DNA of 40,720 nt from assembly GCA_023458215.1 (NCBI GenBank), contig JAEXAJ010000222.1, forward strand, positions 1-40,720. The letters run 5' to 3'. Below, in pieces: positions 1-8,701 of the stretch. How positions within the stretch are numbered: position 1 is the stretch's first letter; each line of letters opens with the position of its first letter. The translations under genes were made by a program, and so were the position numbers. Under the pieces are notes generated by a model, which saw only the letters and a list, made by a program, of their open reading frames with translations, was not told the origin of the DNA and ran no database searches. The stretch is from Bacteroidota bacterium. Lineage in GTDB: Bacteria > Bacteroidota > Bacteroidia > Bacteroidales > Bacteroidaceae.

Positions 1-55
1 TTACCCGTACGTCAGTTTAGCAAACTGGTGGTTTCAGCCACTCACCCAAACTTCC
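1..55 (-). tRNA. tRNA-Ser (GCU), 5' part, cut by window edge
   Basis: Read on the minus strand, the sequence from position 55 down to 1 begins GGAAGTTTGGGTGAGTGGCT, a typical bacterial tRNA-Ser acceptor and D-arm. It continues into an anticodon arm whose four-base stem (CAGT/ACTG) encloses the loop TTGCTAA. The anticodon GCT (plus-strand positions 19-21) reads AGC/AGU codons. The start of the long serine-type variable arm follows, and the rest lies outside the window. Isoacceptor identity rests on the anticodon loop alone. Confidence 0.85.
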
Positions 56-244
56 TTTTTTATAACCAGCATTTCTTCTCAAATGCGGTGCAAATGTATG
101 GCAAACTTTTGGACTGTGCAAATCTTTGCTACATATTTTTTTCATTGTATTTTCTAAAACAGGGGTAACACGTTAACACTCAAATTATAATAGGATGAAA
201 AAAAATAATTGACCTATATCAACCTTACTACCTACTCCTTTCCT

Positions 245-253
245 TATCTTTGC
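245..253 (+). promoter_or_regulatory. -7 box before the MATE gene
   Basis: TATCTTTGC matches the Bacteroides -7 consensus TAnnTTTG and lies 35 bp before the start codon. No good TTTG -33 element is visible at the usual 19-21 bp spacing, so this is a half-supported promoter. Confidence 0.45.
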
Positions 254-287
254 ACGATTTTTTAAATATAGCACGTTCACATAGATC

Positions 288-1628
288 ATGATACAACAAG
301 AAAGCTTGAAAAAACGCCTAGCCAAACTCGCTGCTCCTATCTTTATTGAAACACTGCTTATCATGATGCTTGGTGCTGTGGATACCGTCATGTTGAGCCG
401 GCACTCGGACAATAGTGTCGCCGCCGTGGGAGTAGTCAACCAGATCATCATGCTCACCTTCCTTGTTTTCGAGGTTATCAACCTCGGCACATCCGTACTG
501 TGTTCGCAATACCTTGGTGCCAAACTACAGCGGAAAGTAGTGCAAGTAGTGGGGGTATCTATACTGGTCAATCTGGTGGTAGGCATTACCATCAGCCTGC
601 TGTTGTTTTCTTGCGCACGCCCCATCCTTCAGCTAATGGGGCTGACACCCGAGCTGATGAACGACGGTATGGATTATATGCGCATCGTGGGTGCTTTCGC
701 TTTCTTTCAGGCAATATCTCTTACGCTTTCGGCATCTCTGCGCAGTGCCAATAAGGCTATTTACCCGATGCTGGTAACGGTGGTAGTCAATATCATAAAC
801 ATCATTGGCAACTACTCACTTATTTTCGGACGCTTTGGTTTTCCGGAGTTGGGCGTAGAAGGTGCGGCTATTTCTACGGCTTTCAGTCGAGGGGTGTCCA
901 TGATAATCTTGTTCGTTATCTTGTTCCGCAAGCACATTCATCGTTTCCCGCGGGCTTATTTCCGTCCGTTCCCGTGGATAGAACTGAAAAACCTGATGAA
1001 GGTAGGGCTTCCTTCGGCCGGAGAACAGCTCTCGTACAGTTCATCGCAAGTAGTGATTACTTTCTTTATCAACATGCTGGGAGTCGAAGCACTGGCTACC
1101 CGGACGTATTGTGTCAACATCATTATGTTCGCCTACTTGTTCAGCATCTCTATGGCTCAGGGCGGTGCCATCTGCATCGGACATCTGATAGGCGAAGGGA
1201 AGCCCCATGCGGCGTTCCTGATGGGTAAATATGTGATGAAAAAATCTGTTATGATTACGGTTCTTCTATCTTGCATACTTGCTATCTTCGGGCGCACTAT
1301 TTTCAGTTGGCTCACTGCCAATCCGGAGATCATCCGGATGGGAGTCACCATCCTGTATATAGATGTGCTGCTTGAAATAGGCCGTCCTATCAATATCTTC
1401 GCAACGAATGCCCTGCGTGCGGCGGGCGATGTGAACTACCCTTTCTATGTGGGATTGATAGTTATGTGGAGTGTTGCCGTCGGCTTAGGCTATCTTTTCG
1501 GCATTCCGTTGGGCTGGGGTATTTGCGGCATGTGGGTTGCTTTTTTATTGGACGAAAACATTCGTGGTTTCATATTTGTCCGCCGCTGGTACAGCATGAA
1601 GTGGCTCAGCAAAGGATTCGTTAAATAG
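288..1628 (+). CDS. MATE family multidrug/metabolite exporter
   Basis: An inner-membrane cation-coupled antiporter of the MATE family. The 446-residue length and about twelve hydrophobic segments fit the family. The N-terminus has the usual opening (LAKLAAPIFIETLL, then GAVDTVMLSRHSDNSVAAVG), and a second pseudo-symmetrical half starts near residue 235 (LMKVGLPSAGEQL). The substrate cannot be read from sequence. The gene stands alone between a tRNA gene and a repeat hairpin, with its own -7 box, and is not obviously part of the polysaccharide locus. ATG at 288 is the first start that includes the conserved N-terminus. Confidence 0.92.
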   Translation: MIQQESLKKRLAKLAAPIFIETLLIMMLGAVDTVMLSRHSDNSVAAVGVVNQIIMLTFLVFEVINLGTSVLCSQYLGAKLQRKVVQVVGVSILVNLVVGITISLLLFSCARPILQLMGLTPELMNDGMDYMRIVGAFAFFQAISLTLSASLRSANKAIYPMLVTVVVNIINIIGNYSLIFGRFGFPELGVEGAAISTAFSRGVSMIILFVILFRKHIHRFPRAYFRPFPWIELKNLMKVGLPSAGEQLSYSSSQVVITFFINMLGVEALATRTYCVNIIMFAYLFSISMAQGGAICIGHLIGEGKPHAAFLMGKYVMKKSVMITVLLSCILAIFGRTIFSWLTANPEIIRMGVTILYIDVLLEIGRPINIFATNALRAAGDVNYPFYVGLIVMWSVAVGLGYLFGIPLGWGICGMWVAFLLDENIRGFIFVRRWYSMKWLSKGFVK

Positions 1629-1738
1629 TTGTGAGTTATGAGTTATAAGTTATTTGTTTGTGTTTCTCCATTCGGCATTAAAGCCCGTTGGCCATTATAA
1701 GCAAATAACTCATAACTTATAACTTATAATTCACAACT
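1627..1738. repeat. Intergenic hairpin built of 7-bp repeats
   Basis: Arms at 1627-1656 and 1702-1738 are inverted copies made of tandem heptamers of the type GTTATGA/GTTATAA, each ending in AGTTGTGA at the outer edge. The right arm has one heptamer more than the left. The 45-bp loop has no coding content. It follows the MATE stop directly, so it may stabilise or end that transcript, but no T-tract marks it as a standard terminator. Confidence 0.8.
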
Positions 1739-1744
1739 AATTTT

Positions 1745-1753
1745 TATCTTTGT
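1745..1753 (+). promoter_or_regulatory. -7 box before the Crp/Fnr-type gene
   Basis: TATCTTTGT fits TAnnTTTG and ends 25 bp before the start codon. The -33 region falls inside the heptamer hairpin and shows no clear TTTG. Confidence 0.4.
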
Positions 1754-1778
1754 CCGCATAACGAACAAATCGGCATTT

Positions 1779-2363
1779 ATGGACACACTATTAAAAGAAA
1801 CCGTTAATGCTACTGTCAACTCACGCTATCCAGGTATGGCGCCTGAAGGCAGAAAGCTGATAGAAGAGATACTCATTCGCAAGGAAGTAGAAAAGGGAGA
1901 ATTACTATTAAACGAGGGCCAAACCAGTCATAACATAGTATTTGTAGGAAAAGGTATGCTACGCCAATTCTACTATAAGAATGGAAAAGATGTCACCGAA
2001 CATTTCTCTTACGAAGGCTGCATTATCATTTGCATAGAGAGCACACTCAAACAAGAACCCACCCATCTCATGATCGAAGCATTGGAAAACAGCGTAGTCT
2101 ATCTGCTGCCCTATAACAAGCTGCTGACGCTCACCGAGATCTCATGGGAAATTAACATGTTTTACCGTAAAATACTGGAATATTCACTCATTGTATCACA
2201 AATTAAAGCTGACTCCTGGCGGTTCGAAACGGCAAGCGAGCGCTATAATCTACTCATGGAACATCAACCTGAGGTCATCAAGCGGGCACCTTTATCGCAT
2301 ATTGCGTCTTATCTGCTGATGACACCGGAAACACTGAGTAGAGTACGCGCAGGCATATTATAA
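1779..2363 (+). CDS. Crp/Fnr-family transcriptional regulator
   Basis: A 194-residue protein of the size usual for Bacteroides Crp/Fnr-like regulators. The N-terminal two-thirds form a cyclic-nucleotide-binding-type fold (around residues 30-120: KGELLLNEGQTSHNIVFVGK, then FYYKNGKDVTEHF). The C-terminus has a helix-turn-helix (LSHIASYLLMTPETLSRVRA) and stops almost immediately after it. No cysteine cluster of the Fnr iron-sulfur type is visible, and the phosphate-binding residues of true cAMP receptors are not evident, so the ligand is unknown. The neighbouring MATE gene is a possible target only by position. Confidence 0.85.
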   Translation: MDTLLKETVNATVNSRYPGMAPEGRKLIEEILIRKEVEKGELLLNEGQTSHNIVFVGKGMLRQFYYKNGKDVTEHFSYEGCIIICIESTLKQEPTHLMIEALENSVVYLLPYNKLLTLTEISWEINMFYRKILEYSLIVSQIKADSWRFETASERYNLLMEHQPEVIKRAPLSHIASYLLMTPETLSRVRAGIL

Positions 2364-2512
2364 CCCCCCTCATATCTGCCCGAGATTGCCATAAAGCATC
2401 ATTTGCATAGAAATTTTACCATTTCTACCAATAACAGGTCACCCTTTCGATGAAATCTTTTTATCGAACGACTTGTTACGTGATTATCTATTATCCAATA
2501 AAAAAAGTATTT

Positions 2513-3445
2513 ATGACAACTATACAAACATATACCCACTCTTTGGTAACCGAAGTCAAGCAATCCGAGCGATACAGCACAGCCGGACTTTACACCAGCG
2601 CTATAAATAGTTTTCTTCGTTTTACAGGAGATAACTCCATTACTTTCAAAGCACTTACCCCGGGACTCATCAAAGAATACGAGCAGGCGTTGATAGTAGA
2701 AGGACGACGCCACAATACCGTGTCTGCCTATATGCGCATGTTCCGCTCCATTTCTTATCAAGCGGCAGAGCAGGGCATACCCTTTTCATACGATGTGGAA
2801 TATTTATTCAGTTTCGTGTTCACCGGTTACGAACCTACCGCAAAACGTGCTATTTCTCCTGCACTGATTCGCCGTTTGGCAAACCTCGACTTGGATGACA
2901 AGCCTCAATTACGCTTCAGCCGGGACATGTTTCTGCTAAGCTTCTACTTACGGGGCATTCCTTTTGTAGACCTCGTCCACTTACGCAAAACGGATGTGAA
3001 ATATAATACGATCTATTATTATCGCCAAAAGACCAAACAGCAATTAGTAGTCCATATAGAGCCGTATGCTGCACAGATTCTAAGAAGGTATAGAAATAAA
3101 GATAACTCTTCTCCCTATCTGCTTCCTATTCTCTCTCGCACAGGCGAGGATAGGTACAGGCAATACAAAAGTGCCTTGCGCCTTTACAACGAGCACTTGC
3201 ACCAGCTTTCCAAAACCCTCCGCCTATCCGTACCGTTAACTTCCTACGTAGCACGCCATAGCTGGGCTACTACAGCCAAAAAGCAGGGTATCTCTATTTC
3301 ACTTATCAGCGAAAGCCTGGGGCATACTTCAGAAAAAGTGACTCATGTTTATCTGGCGTCCTTTAATGATAACGCCATGAGCAAGGCAAACCGAAAAATA
3401 ATAAAAACAATTCATCCTGACAAGAAGAAAAAAACATCGAAGTAA
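2513..3445 (+). CDS. Tyrosine recombinase, probable promoter invertase
   Basis: A 310-residue phage-integrase-type recombinase. An N-terminal SAM-like core-binding domain (about 5-100) precedes the catalytic domain. Visible catalytic residues are Arg147 (FYLRGIPFVDL), a Lys near 173-175, Arg248 in VARHSWAT, His271 in SLGHTS and the nucleophile Tyr280 in THVYLASF. The usual His of the HxxR box is not evident, a variation I believe is common in Bacteroidetes recombinases. An upstream in-frame ATG exists at 2450, but ATG 2513 gives the standard N-terminus. No excisionase or phage genes are nearby, and an inverted-repeat promoter segment lies directly downstream, so local DNA inversion is the likely job. 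That link is inferred from position and site architecture. Confidence 0.9.
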   Translation: MTTIQTYTHSLVTEVKQSERYSTAGLYTSAINSFLRFTGDNSITFKALTPGLIKEYEQALIVEGRRHNTVSAYMRMFRSISYQAAEQGIPFSYDVEYLFSFVFTGYEPTAKRAISPALIRRLANLDLDDKPQLRFSRDMFLLSFYLRGIPFVDLVHLRKTDVKYNTIYYYRQKTKQQLVVHIEPYAAQILRRYRNKDNSSPYLLPILSRTGEDRYRQYKSALRLYNEHLHQLSKTLRLSVPLTSYVARHSWATTAKKQGISISLISESLGHTSEKVTHVYLASFNDNAMSKANRKIIKTIHPDKKKKTSK

Positions 3446-3504
3446 TTAGCCGTACAGAGATTGTTTAATAATCTAAAGCAAATCAGGCTTATTAGCCATC
3501 ATTT

Positions 3505-3533
3505 TATTCTCTTACTTGCAAGGTAAGAGAATA
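3505..3533 (+). repeat. Left recombination site of invertible promoter (IRL)
   Basis: An 11-bp arm TATTCTCTTAC, a 7-bp centre TTGCAAG, then the perfect inverse arm GTAAGAGAATA. This is the classic tyrosine-recombinase core layout (two inverted 11-bp binding arms around a 6-8-bp crossover region). Positions 3508-3533 are an exact 26-bp inverted copy of 3807-3832. Confidence 0.9.
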
Positions 3534-3806
3534 CAGGCGATTATATCAGAATTCGTCTTTGAATATGCTCAGAAGGTTTTTTACAAGGATAATGATAGAA
3601 TGTAATTAAACAGTAAATGCATGATTAATGTATAATAAAACATAAATGTTAGAATGCATTTTTATGTATTATTGTAAATATATATTTTCTTATTTGATAT
3701 GCCAATTTAGAAGATCAGTCCAAAATTATATTATTAAAAACATAATTTTTTTATAAGTATTTTGTAATTATAGTAATCTTTTTATACCTTTGCGCCCGAA
3801 ACAATA
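3534..3806. other. 273-bp invertible DNA segment
   Basis: An AT-rich non-coding stretch bounded by perfect 26-bp inverted repeats, with a Bacteroides-type promoter near its right end that points outward into the polysaccharide genes. Inversion would turn that promoter back toward the recombinase and switch off this input. This matches known phase-variable capsule promoters in Bacteroides. No open reading frame of note lies inside. A weak minus-strand -7-like box (TAATTTTG, 3721-3728) has no -33 partner. Confidence 0.85.
3761..3793 (+). promoter_or_regulatory. Invertible promoter, ON orientation
   Basis: TTTG at 3761-3764, 20 bp of spacing, then TACCTTTGC at 3785-3793. Both elements and the spacing fit the Bacteroides -33/-7 consensus. 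Transcription would start near 3800, cross the right recombination site and enter the gene at 3905. Confidence 0.85.
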
Positions 3807-3832
3807 TATTCTCTTACCTTGCAAGTAAGAGA
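3807..3832 (-). repeat. Right recombination site of invertible promoter (IRR)
   Basis: An exact inverse of 3508-3533. The top strand reads TATTCTCTTAC, then CTTGCAA, then GTAAGAGA, after which the match breaks (GCA instead of ATA). The asymmetric 7-bp centre is inverted relative to the left site, so recombination would invert rather than delete. Confidence 0.9.
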
Positions 3833-3858
3833 GCACATAAACAACAATATCCCTCTAC

Positions 3859-3876
3859 CTCCCTATTAAAAGGGAG
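3859..3876 (+). other. Small hairpin in the polysaccharide operon leader
   Basis: CTCCCT (3859-3864) and AGGGAG (3871-3876) form a 6-bp stem with loop ATTAAA inside the roughly 100-nt leader between the invertible promoter and the first gene. NusG/RfaH-like factors often load at paused leader hairpins, so this could be a UpxY loading site, but that is only inference. Confidence 0.4.
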
Positions 3877-3904
3877 TTGAGACATAGATTACATCAGTAC
3901 GAAT

Positions 3905-5308
3905 ATGAAAAAGAACCTTCGTTTTAATGAAGTCATAAAGTCCATTATAATCACCGGAGACCTATGCCTGTTAAATGTTATTTTCATATCCTTATATCAT
4001 AATTTCGACTACCAAACATTAGGCTACGATTTTAAAAACGCATTTCCAGAGCTACTGGTTGTACTGAACCTAGTCTATTTACTATGCAATTATTCTAAAG
4101 GCATCATCTTGCACGAACGCATCGTACGTCCGGAACGAATCGTATTATATGCCATACGAAACACCATTCTGCACGCTTTAGTATTTATCAGCATCATCAC
4201 ACTGGCAGATATAGGAACAGTATCCGCTCGTTTTTTCGTAAGCTTCTACAGCATATTCTTCTTTTGCCTGGCCGGTTACAGGTTATCGTTCAGGTATTTC
4301 CTCAAGAGATATCGCAAATATGGAGGTAACTCGCGCAGCGTGGTTCTGATAGGCAGCAACAGAAGCATGCTTGAGCTTTACGAAGAAATGGCAGGCGACC
4401 CTACCAACGGTTTCCGCATCATAGGCTATTTCAACGACCTGCCTTCCGATAGTTTTCCTGCATCCATCCCCTATTTAGGCACACCCGAAGAGGTAGTGGC
4501 TTATTTGGAGAACAACCCTATCGAACAGGTCTATTGTGGCTTGCCTTCTACACGTGGCGATGAGATTCTTCCTATCATCAACTATTGCGAAAACCACTTG
4601 ATACGCTTCTTCAACATACCCAACTTACGCAATTACCTGCACCGCCGTGTGCACTTCGAGATGTTTGGTAATGTACCCATCTTCACCATCCGCGAAGAGC
4701 CGCTGATGCAACTGGAGAATCGAATCCTAAAGAGAACTTTCGACCTGTTCTTCTCCTTGTTGTTTCTCTGTACGCTATTTCCTTTTATCTATATCATCAT
4801 AGGCATTGCTATCAAAGTTTCCTCGCCCGGGCCCATATTCTTCAAGCAAAAGCGCAGCGGAGAGAACGGCGAAGAGTTTTGGTGCTATAAGTTTCGCTCC
4901 ATGCGCGTCAACAAAGATTGCGACAAACAGCAAGCCACCAAGAATGATCCGCGCAAAACCAAATTGGGCGACTTCCTGCGCAAAAGCAGTATCGACGAGT
5001 TACCCCAGTTTATCAATGTATTGCTGGGACAAATGTCGGTAGTAGGACCCCGCCCGCACATGCTGAGACACACCGAAGAATACTCACGCATGATAGACAA
5101 ATACATGGTGCGCCACCTCATCAAACCCGGAGTGACCGGATGGGCACAAGTTACGGGATTTCGCGGAGAGACCAAAGAACTGTGGCAAATGGAAGGACGC
5201 GTAGAACGGGACATCTGGTATCTGGAGCATTGGAGCTTCCTGCTCGATATCTATATTATATACAAAACGGTGAAGAATGTAGTATGCAAAGATCAAAAAG
5301 CATATTAA
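3905..5308 (+). CDS. Undecaprenyl-phosphate sugar phosphotransferase (WcaJ/WbaP type)
   Basis: Starts the repeat unit by moving a sugar-1-phosphate (glucose or galactose type) from UDP-sugar to undecaprenyl phosphate at the inner membrane. The 467-residue protein has the full polyprenyl-transferase architecture: four N-terminal membrane segments (about 10-135), a Rossmann-like CoA-binding domain (about 140-260, SVVLIGSNRSMLELYE), a membrane anchor near 280-305 and the catalytic domain (FKQKRSGENGEEFWCYKFRS, IDELPQF near 365, VVGPRPH, KPGVTGWAQVTGFRGET). It is the first gene after the invertible promoter, so switching controls the first committed step. The sugar is not decided by sequence reading. 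Confidence 0.93.
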   Translation: MKKNLRFNEVIKSIIITGDLCLLNVIFISLYHNFDYQTLGYDFKNAFPELLVVLNLVYLLCNYSKGIILHERIVRPERIVLYAIRNTILHALVFISIITLADIGTVSARFFVSFYSIFFFCLAGYRLSFRYFLKRYRKYGGNSRSVVLIGSNRSMLELYEEMAGDPTNGFRIIGYFNDLPSDSFPASIPYLGTPEEVVAYLENNPIEQVYCGLPSTRGDEILPIINYCENHLIRFFNIPNLRNYLHRRVHFEMFGNVPIFTIREEPLMQLENRILKRTFDLFFSLLFLCTLFPFIYIIIGIAIKVSSPGPIFFKQKRSGENGEEFWCYKFRSMRVNKDCDKQQATKNDPRKTKLGDFLRKSSIDELPQFINVLLGQMSVVGPRPHMLRHTEEYSRMIDKYMVRHLIKPGVTGWAQVTGFRGETKELWQMEGRVERDIWYLEHWSFLLDIYIIYKTVKNVVCKDQKAY

Positions 5309-5369
5309 AAATGTAACTAATTATAAAACATATAAAGAAATAAATACTCAATTTTTAGTACTAACAATA

Positions 5370-6176
5370 ATGAAGAAAACAGCCTATATCATTCCGGCTT
5401 TATGGATGCTGCTCACCCTCGCAGGATGTCAATCATACAAGAAAGTGCCTTATCTGCAAGACATCCGTCAAGCAGAGGCAGCCACCGGCGAATCCGTCGC
5501 TTCACTCTACGATGCCCGCATCATGCCCAAAGACCTGCTGACTATCGTAGTGAGCTGCCCCGAAGAGCCCGAACTGGCAGAGCCGTTCAACCTGACTGTT
5601 TCCAGCCCGGCAAGCAACTCCGCCAACAGAAATACTACCACCCAGCCCGTCTTGCAGCAATACTTGGTAGACAATGCGGGCAATGTCGATTTCCCTGTAT
5701 TGGGCACCCTGCATCTGGGAGGACTGACCAAGAGTGAAGCCGAACAACTCATCAAAGACAAGCTAAGCCCGCAATTCCGGCAAATGCCCATCGTTACGGT
5801 GCGTATGGTGAACTACAAGATCTCCGTCATCGGCGAAGTGGCAAAACCGGGTACGTTTACCATCTCCAACGAGAAAGTCAACGTACTCGAAGCACTTGCC
5901 ATGGCGGGCGACATGACGATCTACGGTCTGCGAGACAACGTCAAGCTGATTCGTGAAGACAGCGAAGGCCGAAGCCAAATCATACCGCTCAACCTGAACG
6001 ACCAAGACTTGCTGGACTCCCCCCACTACTACCTGCAACAAAATGATATTCTATACATCACCCCCAACAAAACCAAGGCAAAGACCGCCGATATCAACAC
6101 TAGCACCACCATTTGGTTTTCAGTGGTAAGCTCACTGGTATCGTTGGCTACACTCATCATCGCCATTGCCAAATAA
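5370..6176 (+). CDS. Wza-type polysaccharide export lipoprotein
   Basis: An outer-membrane export lipoprotein with a signal peptide and lipobox LAGC (Cys at residue 20). It continues with the poly-export domain (YDARIMPKDLLTIVV, about 48-130), an SLBB-like region (VTVRMVNYKISVIGEVAKPG, about 145-230) and a short hydrophobic C-terminal helix (WFSVVSSLVSLATLIIAIAK). At 268 residues it is shorter than E. coli Wza and matches Bacteroides members of the family. It lies 61 bp after the initiating transferase and 18 bp before the Wzc gene, so the three form one export/initiation operon. Confidence 0.93.
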   Translation: MKKTAYIIPALWMLLTLAGCQSYKKVPYLQDIRQAEAATGESVASLYDARIMPKDLLTIVVSCPEEPELAEPFNLTVSSPASNSANRNTTTQPVLQQYLVDNAGNVDFPVLGTLHLGGLTKSEAEQLIKDKLSPQFRQMPIVTVRMVNYKISVIGEVAKPGTFTISNEKVNVLEALAMAGDMTIYGLRDNVKLIREDSEGRSQIIPLNLNDQDLLDSPHYYLQQNDILYITPNKTKAKTADINTSTTIWFSVVSSLVSLATLIIAIAK

Positions 6177-6194
6177 ATAATACGACAAAACAAT

Positions 6195-8612
6195 ATGAAA
6201 GAAGATATTTACGACGAGCTGTTCGAAGAAAAAGAGGAGAAGACCGATTATCATGCGCTAATTTTCAGATACATCATCCGTTGGCCTTGGTTTGTGGCCT
6301 CGGTCATCGTATGCCTGCTGTGTGCATGGCTCTACCTGCGCTATGCCACACCGGTGTACAACATCAATGCCACCATACTCATCAAAGACGACAAGAAGGG
6401 AGGCGCCATCGGCGGCAATCTCAATGCCTTCGAAGACATAGGTATCTTCAGCTCCACCAAGAACATTGACAACGAAATAGAGATACTTCGCAGCAAGTCG
6501 CTCAACAAAACCGTCGTCAACGAGCTCGGACTGTATATCAACTACTCCGCCGAAGGTGGATTCCACGACATAGAACTTTATAATAACACCCCTATACTGG
6601 TACATTTCTCATCGCAGGACGCCGAGCGGATGTCCACTCCCATCACCTTGACCATGCACGCCATGCCCGGCGAGAAACTGGACGTGAGCGTCACCATCAA
6701 CAACCAGGTCATCACCAAGCAGTTCGACAAGCTGCCTGCCGTACTGCCCACCACAGCCGGCACACTCACCTTCACCGCCAACTCGCGGCAAACGCCGGAC
6801 GAGGCAAGCACCGTAAACGTCACCATCTTGCACCCCCTCGAAGTGGCCAAAGGATATGCCGCCGCACTTACCATCGAGCCCACCAGCAAAACCACCTCGG
6901 TAGCCACCGTATCGCTGAAGGATACCGACCGGAAGCGTGGCGAAGATTTCATCAACAAGCTGATCGAGATCTATAACCGCAACGCCAACGACGACAAGAA
7001 CGAGGTGGCCGAGAATACCGCCCGCTTCATCGACGAGCGCATAGCCATTATCAACGCCGAACTGGGCACCACCGAACAGGAGTTGGAAAGCTTCAAGCGC
7101 GGCGCCGGGCTCATCAACCTGAGCAGCGATGCCCAACTAGCCATCAGCGAACGGGCGGAATACGAAAAACGTTGTGTAGAGAACGGCACCCAACTGAACC
7201 TGATAAAATTCCTCACCGAAATTCTGGAAAAAGCGGACAACACCGCGCTGCTTCCCACTAACGTGGGACTGAACGACGTATCGTTAGCAAATCTAATCTC
7301 TCAATATAATGCTTTAATTTTGGAACGCAATCGCCTGCTGCGCACCTCCTCACTGAATAACCCCGTTATCAGGAAGCTGGACAGCAGCATCGGCGACCTG
7401 CGGTCTAACCTGACCGGCTCCATTGCCAGTGTGCACAAAGGCCTGCTCATCACTCAAGCCGACCTCAACCGCCAGGAGAACAAATTTGCCGGCCGGGTGA
7501 ACAACGCTCCCGCCCAAGAACGCCAATTCGTAAGCATCCAGCGGCAGCAAGAAATCAAAGCGGGACTTTACCTCATGCTGCTGCAAAAACGAGAAGAGAA
7601 CAATATCACCCTCGCCGCCACCGCCAACAATGCCAAGATCATTGACGATGCCCTCGCCAACAGCGCCCCGGTTTCGCCCAAAGGCAAGATGATCTACCTC
7701 ATCGCACTTGTCATGGGTCTGTCCATTCCGGTAGGCATCATCTACCTGATAAACCTCTTCAGCTACCGCATCGAAGGGCGTGCCGATATCGAGAAACTCA
7801 CCACCGTGCCCGTCATCGGAGACATACCGCTGGCAGAGACCGAAGGCGTGACAACGCACACCATTGCCGTACGCGAGAACGAAAACAACATCATGACCGA
7901 AACCTTCCGCAGCCTGCGCACCAACCTGCTCTTTATGCTCGACAGCCCCGAACGGAAAGTGATTCTCATCACCTCGACCATCACCGGCGAGGGCAAGACG
8001 TTTATCGCTTCCAACCTCGCCGTCAGCTTGGCACTGCTGGGCAAGAAGGTCATCATCATCGGACTGGATATCCGCAAGCCGGGACTGAACAAGGTATTTC
8101 ACGTGCCGCATAAGGAGAAAGGTATCACACAGTTCCTCTCCAACCCCACCACCGATCTGCATACGCTGATACAGCCGTCCAACGTGACGCCCAACCTCAG
8201 TCTGCTGCCCGGCGGAACCATCCCGCCCAACCCCACGGAGCTGCTGGCACGTCCGGCATTGGAACTGGCCATCGACCAACTGCGCCGCGAGTACGACTAC
8301 ATCGTGATGGACACCGCCCCCATCGGCATGGTGACGGACACGCAGACCATTGCCCGTGTGGCGGACATCAGCATCTACGTGTGCCGTGCCGACTATACGC
8401 ACAAGAACGATTACCAGCTCATCAACGAGTTGCAAGAGCGTAAGCGATTGCCGTCGCTGTGCACCGTCATCAACGGACTGGACATTAAAAAGAAGAAATA
8501 TGGTTACTACTATGGTTACGGAAAATATGGCAAGTATTACGGCTATGGAAAGAAATACGGCTATGGCTACGGCTACGGTTACGGAAAAGAGCCCCTGAGC
8601 GGGCAAGAATAA
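6195..8612 (+). CDS. Wzc-type chain-length determinant fused to BY-kinase
   Basis: An inner-membrane polysaccharide co-polymerase with a cytoplasmic tyrosine autokinase, 805 residues. It has an N-terminal Wzz domain with a first membrane helix (about 33-52), a long periplasmic coiled-coil region (about 255-480) and a second helix (about 498-520). The kinase follows: Walker A STITGEGKT (about 593-602), Walker A' IIGLDIRKPG (about 622-631) and Walker B YDYIVMDTAP (about 700-709). The C-terminal tail from about 765 is a tyrosine cluster of YGYG repeats, the autophosphorylation tail. The coding DNA here is clearly richer in GC than the glycosyltransferase genes further on. Confidence 0.95.
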   Translation: MKEDIYDELFEEKEEKTDYHALIFRYIIRWPWFVASVIVCLLCAWLYLRYATPVYNINATILIKDDKKGGAIGGNLNAFEDIGIFSSTKNIDNEIEILRSKSLNKTVVNELGLYINYSAEGGFHDIELYNNTPILVHFSSQDAERMSTPITLTMHAMPGEKLDVSVTINNQVITKQFDKLPAVLPTTAGTLTFTANSRQTPDEASTVNVTILHPLEVAKGYAAALTIEPTSKTTSVATVSLKDTDRKRGEDFINKLIEIYNRNANDDKNEVAENTARFIDERIAIINAELGTTEQELESFKRGAGLINLSSDAQLAISERAEYEKRCVENGTQLNLIKFLTEILEKADNTALLPTNVGLNDVSLANLISQYNALILERNRLLRTSSLNNPVIRKLDSSIGDLRSNLTGSIASVHKGLLITQADLNRQENKFAGRVNNAPAQERQFVSIQRQQEIKAGLYLMLLQKREENNITLAATANNAKIIDDALANSAPVSPKGKMIYLIALVMGLSIPVGIIYLINLFSYRIEGRADIEKLTTVPVIGDIPLAETEGVTTHTIAVRENENNIMTETFRSLRTNLLFMLDSPERKVILITSTITGEGKTFIASNLAVSLALLGKKVIIIGLDIRKPGLNKVFHVPHKEKGITQFLSNPTTDLHTLIQPSNVTPNLSLLPGGTIPPNPTELLARPALELAIDQLRREYDYIVMDTAPIGMVTDTQTIARVADISIYVCRADYTHKNDYQLINELQERKRLPSLCTVINGLDIKKKKYGYYYGYGKYGKYYGYGKKYGYGYGYGYGKEPLSGQE

Positions 8613-8630
8613 ATTCCACTCCGGTGGAAT
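8613..8630 (+). other. Short hairpin right after wzc
   Basis: ATTCCAC (8613-8619) and GTGGAAT (8624-8630) form a perfect 7-bp stem with a 4-nt loop, overlapping the wzc stop by one codon edge. No T-tract follows, so it is more likely an RNA-stability or pausing element than a terminator. Confidence 0.5.
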
Positions 8631-8684
8631 ATCCCCATAAGTCCGGGTAGTTGTCCGCAAATGCATTGTTCTCACTCCCGGGCT

Positions 8685-8692
8685 TATATTTG
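8685..8692 (+). promoter_or_regulatory. Possible promoter for upxY
   Basis: TATATTTG fits TAnnTTTG. A TTG at 8666-8668 is only 16 bp upstream, shorter than the usual 19-21 bp. If active, RNA would start near 8700, directly at the base of the terminator hairpin. Confidence 0.3.
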
Positions 8693-8701
8693 TTTGTTTG
8701 C

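Noticed and set aside
2513..3445. Integrase of a genomic island or prophage
   Set aside because: No attachment-site duplication, excisionase, phage or transfer genes are visible, and a matched pair of inverted core sites next to it explains it better as an invertase.
3721..3728. Second, opposite promoter inside the invertible segment
   Set aside because: Only a -7-like box (TAATTTTG on the minus strand). No -33 element at the right spacing, and such boxes are common in AT-rich DNA.
7350..8675. 441-residue minus-strand reading frame
   Set aside because: Antisense shadow of the wzc gene. The protein is Val/Gly/Asp-rich without motifs, while the plus-strand frame has full Walker motifs.
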